Origin: Furcasterigmium furcatum
Lineage: Eukaryota > Ascomycota > Sordariomycetes > Glomerellales > Plectosphaerellaceae
Length of the DNA stretch: 64,000 nucleotides
Reading direction: 5' to 3'
NCBI GenBank assembly: GCA_001599815.1
Contig: BCIA01000001.1
Coordinates: forward strand, 5,786,978-5,850,977
This document shows, in pieces, positions 32,608 through 43,104 of this stretch. Numbering within the stretch: the stretch's first letter is position 1; every line of letters starts with the position of its first letter. Made by a program: the position numbers and the translations under genes. The notes under the pieces are model-generated. The model was not told the origin of the DNA. It did not search any database and was given only the letters and a program-made list of their open reading frames with translations.

Positions 32608-35007
32608 ATGGCTTCTTCAAGGGTGCCCCTCCCCCGCCATTTGCGGCTACCGGTGGCCTCGCCCAGGGTTCACGCCCTTGCTGTTGGGCGCGTCACTTCT
32701 TCGCCCGCCAGGCTTCCCAGGGCTCTGACGAGGATCGCCACGACATCTGGAGCTCGATCCTTCAGCGTTACTGCGCTCAGATGCAACCCGCCCGTCAAGA
32801 ACCCCACCAAAGACCACTCATTGGCGCCCCTCGATGAGCTTCAGACCTTCATCCCTCGCCACATCGGGCCTGACTCGACCGATGCCCAGGCCATGCTCAA
32901 GGCCCTGAGCCCCGAGGTCAAGTCCATGGACGAGTTCATCTCCCAGGTCATCCCGGCCGACATCCTGTCCGAGCGGGCCAGCTTCATGCCCAAGGGCGAT
33001 GAGCGCGTGTTGGAGAGCGATGTTGCGGCGCGGGCTCGCAACCTGAAGTCCCAGGAGACCTACTCGGCCCCCTTTATCGGTGCTGGCTACTACCCTACCT
33101 ACACCCCTCAGGTCATCCAGACCAACGTTCTCGAGAACCCTGCCTGGTACACCAGCTACACTCCCTACCAGCCTGAGATCAGCCAAGGCCGCTTGGAGTC
33201 CCTGCTCAACTTCCAGACCATGGTCTCAGACCTGACGGGACTGGCCATCTCGAACTCCAGCTTGCTCGACGAAGGCACCGCGGCGGCCGAGGCCATGACC
33301 CTGTCCATGAACGCCCTCCCCACCTCTCGTATCAAGCGCGCCGGCAAGACCTACGTCGTCTCTCATCTTGTGCACCCTCAGACTCTTTCCGTCCTCAGGG
33401 GCCGTGCCTCTGGCTTTGGAATCAAGATTGAGATTATGGATGTCCAGGCATCTGACGCCCACCAGCGTATTGAGGCCCTGGGAGATGACCTCGTGGGTGT
33501 GATGGTCCAGTACCCCGATACCAGGGGCCACGTCGAAGACTTCAGGGCTCTGTCCAGCCTCGTCCACTCCAAGAAGGCGCTTCTCAGCGTTGCTACCGAC
33601 CTGCTGGCTCTGACTCTCCTCACGCCTCCCGGCGAGTGGGGCGCCGACATTGCCTTTGGAACTGCCCAGCGTTTTGGCATTCCCCTCGGATTTGGCGGCC
33701 CGCATGCTGCGTTCTTCTCCGTCGGAGAGGCTCACAAGAGGAAGATTCCCGGCCGCATCGTCGGCGTTTCCAAGGACCGTACCGGCCAGAAGGCCGTGCG
33801 CCTTGCCCTGCAGACTCGTGAGCAGCACATCAGGCGAGAGAAGGCCACCAGCAATGTCTGCACCGCCCAGGCCCTCCTGGCGAACATGAGCGCCCTGTAT
33901 GCGGTTTACCACGGACCCCAGGGTCTCAGGGAGATTGCCTCCAATGTTGTGTCTCGAGCACGGGGCGTTCAGGAGCTGGCCAAGAGCTTTGGCCTCGAGG
34001 TCGAGCAGCCCAGCAACAGCCCGACTGGGCAGGTTCTGTTCGACACCGTCATCATCAAGGCCGGCGAGGAGGGAACGAAGAACATCATCGAGAAGGGCGA
34101 GCAGCTCGGCCTGCACTTCCGTGAGCTCGGCAACGGTGAGCTCGGAATCAGCGTCGGCGAGGCTTCCGACCTGGAGGCTTTCCAGCGCCTCGCGAGCACC
34201 TTCGCCGCCGCTACCGGTCAGGATGTCAGCGCCGCTAAGACTCTGGCTACCGAGGTGTACAACCGCGATGCGACTGGCGTCTACGACAGCATCCCCGAGT
34301 CCTTCCAGCGCCGTTCCGAGTTCCTTACCCACCCAGTCTTCAACACGCACCGCAGCGAGACTGAAATCCTCCGCTACATCTACCACCTTCAGTCCAAGGA
34401 TCTGTCTCTCGTCCATTCCATGATCCCTCTCGGATCCTGCACGATGAAGCTCAACGGTGCCACCGAGATGTCGCTCATCTCCAAGGACACCTTTGCCACC
34501 CCTCACCCCTACACCAACCCCAAGCACGTCCCTGCTTATCTCGAGTTCATCAAGGAGCTCGAGGACCAGCTTTCGGGCATCACCGCCATGGACGCCACCA
34601 CACTGCAGCCCAACTCTGGTGCTCAGGGTGAGTTTGCTGGCCTCCGCGTTATCAGGAGATACCATGAGCAGCAGCCTGGGCCGAAGCGCGACATCTGCCT
34701 CATTCCCAAGTCTGCCCACGGCACTAACCCTGCGTCCGCGGCCATGGCCGGCATGCGTGTCGTGCCCATCGAGTGCGATACTAAGACCGGAAATCTCGAC
34801 ATTGAGGACCTCAAGGCCAAGTGCAAGAAGCACGAGAAGGAGCTGGGAGCCATCATGGTCACCTATCCCTCCACCTACGGTGTTTTCGAACCCAACATCA
34901 AGCAGGTCTGCGACATCATCCACGAGCACGGTGGTCAGGTCTACATGGACGGCGCCAACATGAACGCTCAGATTGGTCTCTGCTCGCCCGGCGAGATCGG
35001 TGCCGAC

Positions 35008-35042
<35 letters not shown>

Positions 35043-35402
35043 TCCTCACGGTGGTGGCGGCCCTGGCGTCGGCCCTATCTGCGTCAAGAGCCATCTGGCG
35101 CCCTACCTCCCTGCCCTGCACCCCAGTGGCGAGGAGCCCATGATCAGCAGCGCCCCTTACGGCAGTGCTGGCATTCTCCCTATCCCTTGGGCCTACAACG
35201 CCCTGATGGGCAACAAGGGCCTCCAGATGGCTACCAAGATGGCCATTCTCAACGCAAACTACATCCTTGCCCGCCTCAAGCCTCACTACAGCATTCTGTA
35301 CACCAACGATGCCGGCCGCTGCGCGCACGAGTTCATCCTGGATGTGCGCCCCTTCTCCAAGTCCGCTGGCGTCGAGGCAATTGACATCGCCAAGCGCCTC
35401 CA

Positions 35403-35438
<36 letters not shown>

Positions 35439-35848
35439 CGTGGCCAACACGCTCATGATCGAGCCGACGGAGAGTGAGAGCAAGGAGGAGCTGGACCGTT
35501 TCATCGACGCCCTGATCTCCATCCGTCAGGAGATCCGCGACGTCGAGGAGGGTGCCCAGCCGCGCGAGGGCAACGTGCTGAAGAACTCTCCCCATCCCCA
35601 GGCTGACGTGATCCTGGGCGACAACGGCGAGTGGAACCGTCCTTACACTCGCCAGAAGGCGGCGTACCCTCTGCCCTGGCTTCGGGAGAAGAAGTTCTGG
35701 CCCAGCGTCGCCCGAGTTGACGATGGTGAGTTCCCTGACGAGACCCTTCCTTACTGGCCGTCTTATGCTGACATGTCTCCTAGCTTATGGCGACACCAAC
35801 CTCTTCTGCACCTGCCCGCCCGTCGAAGACACTACCGGCGAGGTGTGA
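32608..35848 (+). CDS. GCV2: Mitochondrial glycine decarboxylase (glycine cleavage P-protein)
   Basis: PLP enzyme that decarboxylates glycine and passes the aminomethyl group to the lipoyl H-protein; mitochondrial matrix. Exons 32608-35725 and 35784-35848 (58-nt intron) give 1060 residues, the usual length. The N-terminus is Arg/Ser-rich with no acidic residues, as in matrix presequences. The family sequence starts FIPRHIGPDSTDAQAML and includes YTPYQPEISQGRLESLLNFQ, MIPLGSCTMKLN, the PLP-lysine motif HLNLHKTFCIPHGGGGPG (Lys about 808) and YGSAGILPIPWAY. Splicing the last intron restores VDDAYGDTNLFCTCPPVEDT. A 789-codon antisense frame is a codon-bias shadow. Confidence 0.97.
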
Positions 35849-36592
35849 GAGCTTCGACTGATTTTCACATTGGAGGCAGCATTGTATCATAGCGACAACG
35901 CACAAGGAGGACTGCTGCATTCATCATCACGACTATATACATGGGACGAGAGGCCATGCTCGAGCAATTCAACATTCGAACGGCGTCTGGGGTTTTGAAA
36001 GACACTAGTGGTGGTATTTACTGCTGGCATCACCGATATTTGGAGCGTTTCTCAACAAATCAGATATAGGCCCCCTTGGAAAGGGGGGTCCTGGAGTTTT
36101 AACATGACGACCATCTCAGTCGTCGGGAGGAGACTTAACGTCCCCCCGAAAAGGATCAAGCGCTGTAGGCTGCATTTACGTTTGAAATTAATGGATAAAT
36201 ACAATGAAACTTTTTTGTACTGGGACTACTGAATGCTGGTGGTTGATCCAACTACCCCGATTCTGAAGATGACTTGGTCAGGCTGCACACCGAGCCCCTG
36301 AATCCCTCCACCGAATGCTCACCGACGCTGACCGGCGCATCTGGCGGGGCGAGCGCTGAGAGCACCGAGCTACCCCGCCACCCCGCCAATCCGTCAAAAA
36401 ATTCGAGAAGCGACGGCAGAAAGACAAGACCTGCTTATCAAGCAGCGTGCGCTCGACACTTTACACATCCAGCTCCTCGATAAATAGACAGCGTTCACCC
36501 TGCAGACACCCCGAGCCCGACACCAAATTCCCCGGCTCAACCCGTCTTCCTCATCAAATATCGACTTTTCCCCGGGTAGCGAGCGCATCACC
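35849..36592. other. Intergenic: GCV2 3' flank and SQT1 promoter
   Basis: 744 bp in tandem. It contains a small perfect inverted repeat at 36071-36087 (CCCCCTT-GGA-AAGGGGG) about 220 bp past the GCV2 stop, possibly within its 3' untranslated region. Confidence 0.4.
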
Positions 36593-38110
36593 ATGGCCTC
36601 CCGCCGCCCCGACGACGACGTTCTGGAGGATCGCCCCGACGACCTCGATGCCGACGAGGTCGGCGAGGAGATCGGACTGGACGGCGAGGATGATGTCCCC
36701 ATGGATTCGGACAACGAAGAGATCACGCTGCAGAACGACTCGATCGCATACTTCGACGGCCACGCCGACTCTGTCTTCGCCATTGCCCAGCACCCGATCC
36801 ACGGCTCGCTCATCGTGACCGGCGGCTCCGAGGGCGACGCCGACGACGCGCCCGGCAAGGGATACGTCCTCGACACCAGCGCCGCGACCGAGCGACCCGT
36901 CCTCCCCTCGAGCTTCAGCGGCAGCGAGCAGCGCCAGAGCACCGAGCTGAGCCCCCTCTTCGCCGTCGACGGCCACACCGACTCCATCAACTGCCTCTCC
37001 TTCACCCTGCCCAAGGGCGACTTCCTCGTCAGCGGCGGCCTCGACGGCAAGCTGCGCGTGTACGCCGCCAACGTCGCCCCTCCCAACGCGACGTTCAAGT
37101 TCCTCGCCGAGGCCCAGGAGGTCCCCGAGATCAACTGGATCGCCCCCTGCCCGAGCCCCGACTACCCCAACACCGTCGCCTTCGGCGCCTCGGACAACTC
37201 CGTCTGGGTCTACACCATCGATCCCTCCGCCGACCCCGAGAACCCCCTGCAGCTGGTCAACACGTACTGGCTGCACAACGCCCCCTGCACGGCTGGCGTC
37301 TGGACCCCCGACGGCGCGCTGCTCGCCACCATCTCCGAGGACAGCTCCCTCTACGTCTGGGACGTCTGGGGCCTCTCAGCCTCCAAGGGCGTCATCGACT
37401 CCAACGGCCAGACCGTCGTCAGCCTGACGGGCGAGGACCAGCGCTTCGAGGTCGAGGGCGGCCTGTACTCCCTCGCAGTCGAGCCGAACGGCGCCTTCCT
37501 CGCGGCCGGCGGCGCTGGCGGCCAGATCAGGATCGTCTCCCTACCCCGGCTCGCGTCCTCCGCGCAGTCCGGGCCCGCCAAGGGCAACCCGGGCAAGTCC
37601 AAGGCCGCCAAGGGTGCGGCGTCGAGCCAGGTCGCCCCCGGTGGCCAGATCCTCGCCAGTCTGCAGATGCAGGCCGACAGCATCGAGTCGCTGTCTTTCG
37701 TCTCCCCCTCGGACGGCCTCCCCAACCAGCAGACCACGCTGCTGGCTGCCGGAAGCGTCGATGGTGGCATTGCCGTGTACGACGCCACGAGGAGGTTTGC
37801 TGTGCGTCGCAACATCGTCGGCGCCCATGAGGATCACAGTGTCGTCAAGGTCGAGTTCGTCCCTGGCACGTGGCTCCTGACGAGTTGTGGCATGGACGGC
37901 GTGGTGAGGAGGTGGGATCTCAGGGGCGGAGGCGCCGCGAACTTGCCGCAAGGGGGTGCTACTCAGGGCACTGCCGGTCTGCTGAAGGAGTGGAAGGGCC
38001 ACCGCGGAGATGGCGAGGGCGGCGGCGTGCTTGGTTTCGTACAAGGCTCGACGGGGGAGAGGGTCGTCACGGCCGGCGACGACGGTGTTGTGCTTGTTTT
38101 CGAGGCCTAG
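36593..38110 (+). CDS. SQT1: WD40 ribosome-assembly protein Sqt1 (AAMP-like)
   Basis: Single exon, 505 residues. An acidic N-terminal stretch (DDDVLEDRPDDLDADEVGEE) precedes WD40 repeats: HADSVFAIAQHPIHGSLIVT, HTDSINCLSFTLPKGDFLVS with SGGLDGKLRVYA, GVWTPDGALLATISEDSSLY, LAVEPNGAFLAAGG, HEDHSVVKVEFVPGTWLLTS with CGMDGVVRRWDLRG, and a last blade ending VVTAGDDGVVLVFEA. The length and acidic start match fungal Sqt1, the chaperone for ribosomal protein uL16/Rpl10. A Gly/Lys/Ala-rich insertion (KGNPGKSKAAKGAASSQ) interrupts one blade. It converges with the acetyltransferase gene. Confidence 0.85.
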   Translation: MASRRPDDDVLEDRPDDLDADEVGEEIGLDGEDDVPMDSDNEEITLQNDSIAYFDGHADSVFAIAQHPIHGSLIVTGGSEGDADDAPGKGYVLDTSAATERPVLPSSFSGSEQRQSTELSPLFAVDGHTDSINCLSFTLPKGDFLVSGGLDGKLRVYAANVAPPNATFKFLAEAQEVPEINWIAPCPSPDYPNTVAFGASDNSVWVYTIDPSADPENPLQLVNTYWLHNAPCTAGVWTPDGALLATISEDSSLYVWDVWGLSASKGVIDSNGQTVVSLTGEDQRFEVEGGLYSLAVEPNGAFLAAGGAGGQIRIVSLPRLASSAQSGPAKGNPGKSKAAKGAASSQVAPGGQILASLQMQADSIESLSFVSPSDGLPNQQTTLLAAGSVDGGIAVYDATRRFAVRRNIVGAHEDHSVVKVEFVPGTWLLTSCGMDGVVRRWDLRGGGAANLPQGGATQGTAGLLKEWKGHRGDGEGGGVLGFVQGSTGERVVTAGDDGVVLVFEA

Positions 38111-38551
38111 ATGCTCCCCGCGGAGTTTGTACGATTTCATGACTGAATAGACAAAAGGGGCGAAGAGCTAGTATGAATCTCATGATATGATCCATTTCGG
38201 TCTCGACCCCACCACCTGAGGCCATCATCTCTCCCAGCCATCAAATAGGGCCATCCTGAATGCTATTAACAAACCAGAGCTTGTGCATTCATTCATTCTC
38301 AACTACGGCTGCGTCAGGAACATTCAAAGATAATATTCAGGAGTCGCTATTTTGTAACAGATATTCAACACTACTACAAGCAGATAGATGAACATCTATG
38401 TCAGAGTAAGGCACATCCAGCGGCTGCTGCGGCCTGTTGGACCACCGGGTCTCGCAAGGAGACTCAACCAGATGTCTCATGCGTTCCGTGATGGTCTCCG
38501 TTGTTCTGACATGGTGAGCCCTTCTTTAAGCCAGCCCAAGCGCCCAGCCCC
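38111..38551. other. Intergenic between convergent SQT1 and acetyltransferase genes
   Basis: 441 bp, more A/T-rich than the coding flanks; 3' flanks only. Confidence 0.5.
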
Positions 38552-40084
38552 TTATCCCAGGAAGTTCTTGAGATTGCCGCCGATGTTCTTCAGGTCGAGC
38601 AGGAAGGTATCATGACCGAACATGCTCATTTCCTCGCTGAGCTCATAATGTGCGACATTTCTGTTGCCAGCCAGCTTGAGGGCCTCGGCAACCTCTCGCT
38701 GCTGCCAGGCAGGGAACAGGATATCGCTGGCCACGCCCATTACGAGAGCGGGCGTATCCCTCAGCACCGTCAGCCCAGCGATCAGGTCCTCTGGAGGGCG
38801 CGAGGAGACATCGGCGGGAGAGGCCGGCGTTTCGGCGGTCGACCCGGGCTGCTCCTCGTACGGCTTGTCAGGTAATGTGAGGCTGCAGGACAGGTCTGCG
38901 ACCACGGGGTCGACGCCAGCTTCCAGTTCCTTCTCACGGTCTGCCCGACGAGCCTTCGCAGCCAGCTGGTGCTCGCGACCCAAGTCGAACAAGTCCATCG
39001 CCTTGCTTACATAGAGCAGACTGTTCGCATCGTACGTCAAGCAGAACTTCTCTCCCGCGTGGTCGAGATACGTCTCGATGAGGAAGTCGGGACACAGTGC
39101 TGGCGGCTTGCTCGGGTCTGCCCTCCTCCGGCCGAATCTCTGTTCCCACTCGGGTCCTGATCTGTATGTGACGGTGGCGATCTCGCGAGCAAGCTTCATG
39201 CCCGCGTGAGGCAGCGTCTCGCCGTAGTAGAAGCCTCGCTTCCAGTTCGGGTCCATCATGAGGACTTGCCTCTGCGTGTGGCGCATTGCGATGCTGTAGG
39301 GGTGGCTCCTGGCGCAGCCGCTGATGGACACAATCCGTCCCACGCGGTCGGGGAACAAGACGCCGGCGGCCAGCGACTGCATGCCGCCCATGCTGGAGCC
39401 GACGCTTGCATAGAGCTTCTTGACTCCGAGGTGGTCGAGCAGGCGGAACTGCGCTCGCACCATGTCTTCCATGGTCAGAATTGGGAATCTCGTCGCATAC
39501 CGCTGGCCGTCGGCAGGGTCTACGCTGCTGGGACCGGTCGAGCCGTAGCAGCCACCAATGACGTTTGTGCAGATGACATGGTACTTGTTGGTATCCAGGG
39601 CGAGCCCAGGGCCGATGAACTTCTCCCACCAGCCGGGAGCCGGGTTGCTCTCGGTGGAGTGGGCGTGTGAGGAGGCAGAAAGGCCGGTGTGTAGCAGAAT
39701 GACGTTTGACTTGTCGGCGTTCATCTCGCCCCACGTCTCATATGCAACGTCGAATTCAGGGAGAACGCCGCCCCAGTCCAGAAGGAGGGGGTCATCGCAA
39801 TGGAATGTCTCGGTTGCGCCGGCGGTGTATGAGGGCTCGTTGCTGGAGGACTCGAAGCTCGCTTTCAGGTTGGCGGACCGAACCTCAAGTGCGTCGAGAC
39901 ACGGGAACGACATTGCCGGATTTGAGGCTTCGCCGGCAGCAGCCGCCTTCCTGGGCTTTGAGTGGAATGCTCTTGATCCATGGCTCGTAATCGTCGCGCT
40001 CATGGACGCCGAGGCTGCAGCTCGTCGTGTTGCTGAAGCCCTGGCGCTGCGAATGGCAGCCGTACCTAACCTTTGGAGCTTCAT
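38552..40084 (-). CDS. MET2-family O-acetyltransferase, probably mitochondrial serine O-acetyltransferase
   Basis: Single exon; from the ATG at 40084 it gives 510 residues. The chosen start yields a presequence-like N-terminus (MKLQRLGTAAIRSARASATR). Upstream in-frame codons would add a stretch without homology. It is an alpha/beta-hydrolase of the homoserine acetyltransferase family: nucleophile elbow YASVGSSMGGMQSLAAG, preceding NVIGGCYGSTGPSSVDP, and a catalytic Asp/His near VMGVASDILFPAWQQ and MFGHDTFLLD. The segments RYATRFPILTMEDMVRAQF and MDPNWKRGFYYGETLPHAG resemble the Aspergillus CysA / S. pombe Cys2 group that makes O-acetylserine for cysteine synthesis. A MET2-type homoserine enzyme remains possible. 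Divergent from the 40646 gene. Confidence 0.8.
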   Translation of the reverse strand: MKLQRLGTAAIRSARASATRRAAASASMSATITSHGSRAFHSKPRKAAAAGEASNPAMSFPCLDALEVRSANLKASFESSSNEPSYTAGATETFHCDDPLLLDWGGVLPEFDVAYETWGEMNADKSNVILLHTGLSASSHAHSTESNPAPGWWEKFIGPGLALDTNKYHVICTNVIGGCYGSTGPSSVDPADGQRYATRFPILTMEDMVRAQFRLLDHLGVKKLYASVGSSMGGMQSLAAGVLFPDRVGRIVSISGCARSHPYSIAMRHTQRQVLMMDPNWKRGFYYGETLPHAGMKLAREIATVTYRSGPEWEQRFGRRRADPSKPPALCPDFLIETYLDHAGEKFCLTYDANSLLYVSKAMDLFDLGREHQLAAKARRADREKELEAGVDPVVADLSCSLTLPDKPYEEQPGSTAETPASPADVSSRPPEDLIAGLTVLRDTPALVMGVASDILFPAWQQREVAEALKLAGNRNVAHYELSEEMSMFGHDTFLLDLKNIGGNLKNFLG

Positions 40085-40645
40085 ATTGTTATGCAACACC
40101 GATGACAGGCATGACATGCTCATGGGGCCCGGTGAAGCAAATATATCGCTGGGCCAGGAGTGTGGTTTGTCAGCTCGCCCAGCTGTCCGGCACCGGCACC
40201 GTCGTTGATGAAGCTCCCAGAGCTCGAAAGCTCTCCATCGATGATGTGCTTTCACGTGATGATAACGATAACACCGACGTTCTTCGGTGGGTACCAAAGC
40301 GGGTAAGTGGGGTGGGTGGGGTTGACGTCAGGGGTGATGAGGGGCAGCACCAGGACACTGTTGACTGGACCCTGACACAGCCCAGAGACGCATTCAGGCA
40401 CGTCACCAGCTCAAACCAAAGTCGCCCCTAACGTCAGATCCCCCAAGTGTCTGCCTGTTTGAAGGTGACGCAGTCCGACGATAGTATGATGTCGGGCTCC
40501 CTCAGCCTCATCCTTCGAAACTCGCATTCTACTTGATTCCTGCCGTCCCTTGAAGAGTTCCTTTCCTCTGCTCCTGCCTACCGCCGTGTCTACGCAAACG
40601 ACAGCAGCAGCAACACAATCACAACCACCATTACATTGAAGCATC
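40085..40645. promoter_or_regulatory. Divergent promoter region with a CRE-type site
   Basis: 561 bp between start codons. It includes a perfect palindrome TGACGTCA (40323-40330), the recognition sequence of ATF/CREB-type bZIP factors and close to the Gcn4/CPC1 core, which would fit control of an amino-acid gene. Confidence 0.5.
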
Positions 40646-41614
40646 ATGTCGGGAAACAGCCGACTCATTTCTCTCTTTGCACAGGAGGAGGCCCAGTCTC
40701 CTGCCATTCCTGGAGCATTCCCACAACCGGACCCCGAGCCTTTCGAGCCAAGGGCCATCGATGTCGCCATCGTCAAGGTCATGCTCTCCAAAGGAATGAA
40801 GGTTCCCCCCGAGATTGTCGACATCATCATCGACTACGCAGAGTATTGGGCCCGCACCACTGTGTCGATGGACTTTAAGGGCGCCAACGCCGTCCGCATT
40901 CGCGGCAGCAGACGTGACAGCGAGGAGGACAAGCTCTTGTTACGCACGCGTCCCATCGGATTTCCGGAGAGTGCAGTCACAGACATGGGGAACTGGAGGA
41001 CTACCGAGCCCCAGTTCGAGCCAGAGCATTCGGAGCTCCCGCCGGAACACTTCAAATCTCTCCTCAGAGCCCCGCCGGCACTCGAGCACCCTGTTCGCAA
41101 GATCGTTTTCAAGATCAAGGCGAGGGACCAGGGATGGGGCGGGACCAACGGCGATCGCAACACGTACAGGGGCTCATGGACATGGTTCGAGGCTGGCTTG
41201 GAGAGGTTCGACGGGCATTCTGCCAACGAGGGATCAGAGTCCCCGCTGCCTTTCCGGGCAGATGCTTTAAACTCCATCCACCCTCTTGCCGAGACGCTGA
41301 CTGGTGCCGATGGAACGGTGCGCTTCCAATTTCCGCTGAACCCAAGTTCCCAGCACACTGTCCAGCGAAACCTGACGGCTGCGAAAAACATGTCGGATTA
41401 CGAGGTTGCCTGGTCTTGGACGGACTCTACCGATCCCGAGTCTCTCGAAGCGGAGAGTATTGATGAGAGAGGAAGAGGGAAGGCCTCGGCCAATGGGGAG
41501 TTCGTTCGCAACCTGAAGCTGGGGGATGTTGTCACACTCTGGGGCAAAGCGCGGTTTATGGGTTGGGCAAATAATGTCGACTCTGCTTCCATCACGGTTT
41601 ACTGGGCGGTCTGA
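40646..41614 (+). CDS. Conserved fungal protein of unknown function
   Basis: Single exon, 322 residues, good ATG context (ATCATGTC). It starts MSGNSRLISLFAQEEAQSPA, then a helical part (VKVMLSKGMKVPPEIVDIII DYAEYW, given here in two pieces). A beta-rich body follows with conserved-looking aromatics: KIVFKIKARDQGWGG, YRGSWTWFEAGLERF, DYEVAWSWTDSTD, and a C-terminal strand pair GDVVTLWGKARFMGWANN. There is no signal peptide or membrane helix. I recall such proteins being common in ascomycetes but know no function. The regular length, clean frame and codon use make it a real gene. Confidence 0.8.
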   Translation: MSGNSRLISLFAQEEAQSPAIPGAFPQPDPEPFEPRAIDVAIVKVMLSKGMKVPPEIVDIIIDYAEYWARTTVSMDFKGANAVRIRGSRRDSEEDKLLLRTRPIGFPESAVTDMGNWRTTEPQFEPEHSELPPEHFKSLLRAPPALEHPVRKIVFKIKARDQGWGGTNGDRNTYRGSWTWFEAGLERFDGHSANEGSESPLPFRADALNSIHPLAETLTGADGTVRFQFPLNPSSQHTVQRNLTAAKNMSDYEVAWSWTDSTDPESLEAESIDERGRGKASANGEFVRNLKLGDVVTLWGKARFMGWANNVDSASITVYWAV

Positions 41615-42032
41615 TTCGTTTTGATTCTGGGAAGAGCCTTGGAGTTTCGGGAATGGTCATAGACCATGGGATTTTACGATGGGGGATTCAGAGGACGGGT
41701 TCAGGTGCATGCTACGCACCAATTGATACCTAATAAACGAACTGGAACCTCACTGCAGAATCACGACGCACTTCTCGTATCTTGGGCCTCAATGCTTATC
41801 GTGAGTATATAAGCGCCTAGTAGATTGGCCGTTTGCGACGCCGTTGTGTCGTCGTGGTTGGGCACGTTGCCCAGGGGCGACCTTCAATTTGACGTCACTC
41901 ATTTCTGAAACCCTGGGCCGCGTCCTTTCAACTGCATCCTGCAGCTAACACATATTGCCTCGCGTACCTTATCATCACGCCAACAGCGGCTACCAGCCGC
42001 CGCATCGGAACGCAGGATCCTGGAGCGGGAGA
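41615..42032. promoter_or_regulatory. Promoter of the first Nudix gene with TATA-like and CRE sites
   Basis: A TATATAAG element at 41806-41813 lies about 220 bp upstream of the Nudix ATG, and a second perfect TGACGTCA palindrome is at 41890-41897. Confidence 0.45.
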
Positions 42033-43047
42033 ATGAGAATTCAGCCTCAATTGTTATCGCGAGTCACCAGAGCGGCGTCCCAGCCTTGGCAGCGGCCTCA
42101 TCATCCGACTCATCCCCGCGGTCAAACAGCACCTCTCGTCGTCAACGCATCAAGGACCCGTCAATCGCGCAGCATGGCGACCATCACTCTGAAAGACTAC
42201 GATATCCCGGTCCAGCTCCCATCGGGGCTCTCCGAGGATCAGCTCTTGAGCTTCAAGCCCTTCGATGCACGTACTTATCTCCTAGCCCGTGCCACGGCTG
42301 ACTGACCATGTCCAGACCTGGGTCCGAACCCTCACATTCTCCCTCGGCCTGCAGCATGCGAACACCCGGCATCCGTTTCACCCGTCACCCTACCACCTCA
42401 ACTCGATCACCATTCAGGCCTATGACCTCTTCGGCTCCTCCCGCCTCGGCTTCCTCAAGGCCGTCGCCTCCGTCTCCAACGCGGACGGCGAGCATCTCCC
42501 CGCCTCCGTCTTCCTCCGCGGGCCCAGCGTCGCGGTCCTTGTCATCCTCACGCCCGAAGACGCTGATCCCGACGAGGACGAGCGCTTCGCGGTGCTCACC
42601 GTCCAGCCACGCATCCCCGCAGGCAGCCTCGCCTTCGTGGAGCTCCCCGCGGGCATGGTGGACGACGCGGGCAGCTTCGCCGGCGCCGCGGCCAAGGAGA
42701 TGCAGGAGGAGCTGGGCTTGGAGATCGGCGAGAACGAGCTCATCTGCCTGAGCCAGCTCACCGGCGCTCCCACCCAGAGGCCAGACGAGGAGGGCCTGCC
42801 GAGGGCAATGTATCCCTCTGCTGGCGGGTGCGACGAGCACATCACCATCTACGCGCACGAGCGGCGCATTCCCAGGGAGCAGCTCCAGGAGTGGAGCGGG
42901 AAGCTGACGGGGCTACGGGACCACGGGGAGAAGATCACGCTGAAGCTTGTGCTGCTGCGCGAGCTGTGGAAGGAGGGCGCGCGGGATGCCAAGTGCCTTG
43001 CGGCCGTGGCCTTGTACGAGGGACTGAAGCGAGAGGGAAAGATTTAA
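42033..43047 (+). CDS. Nudix hydrolase, ADP-sugar diphosphatase type (GC-AG intron likely)
   Basis: Predicted 321 residues from exons 42033-42266 and 42316-43047. The Nudix box is present: GMVDDAGSFAGAAAKEMQEELGLEIGE (in parts: GMVDDAGSFAGAAAKEMQEE, then LGLEI). It follows VQPRIPAGSLAFVELPA and is followed by AMYPSAGGCDEHITIY and GKLTGLRDHGEKITLKL, as in NUDT14-like fungal ADP-sugar pyrophosphatases. The core starts at MATITLKDYDIPVQLPSGL; about 48 residues upstream (MRIQPQLLSRVTRAAS) resemble a mitochondrial presequence. To keep the conserved join KPFD-TWVRTL the intron must run 42267-42315 with a GC donor (GCACGT). A GT donor 4 nt downstream shifts the frame. It converges tail-to-tail with YSA1. 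Confidence 0.8.
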
Positions 43048-43104
43048 TTGATGCTATCTATCTATGCAGTGGATTCCTGGATTTGCTACGGACGGGGGGT
43101 CTCG

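Noticed and set aside
33226..35595. A 789-codon open frame antisense to glycine decarboxylase
   Set aside because: The sense strand encodes a full conserved enzyme. The strong bias toward C/G at third positions removes antisense stops, and the antisense protein shows no motif.
36593..38142. Overlapping frames on both strands of the SQT1 gene
   Set aside because: Shadows of the WD40 coding frame.
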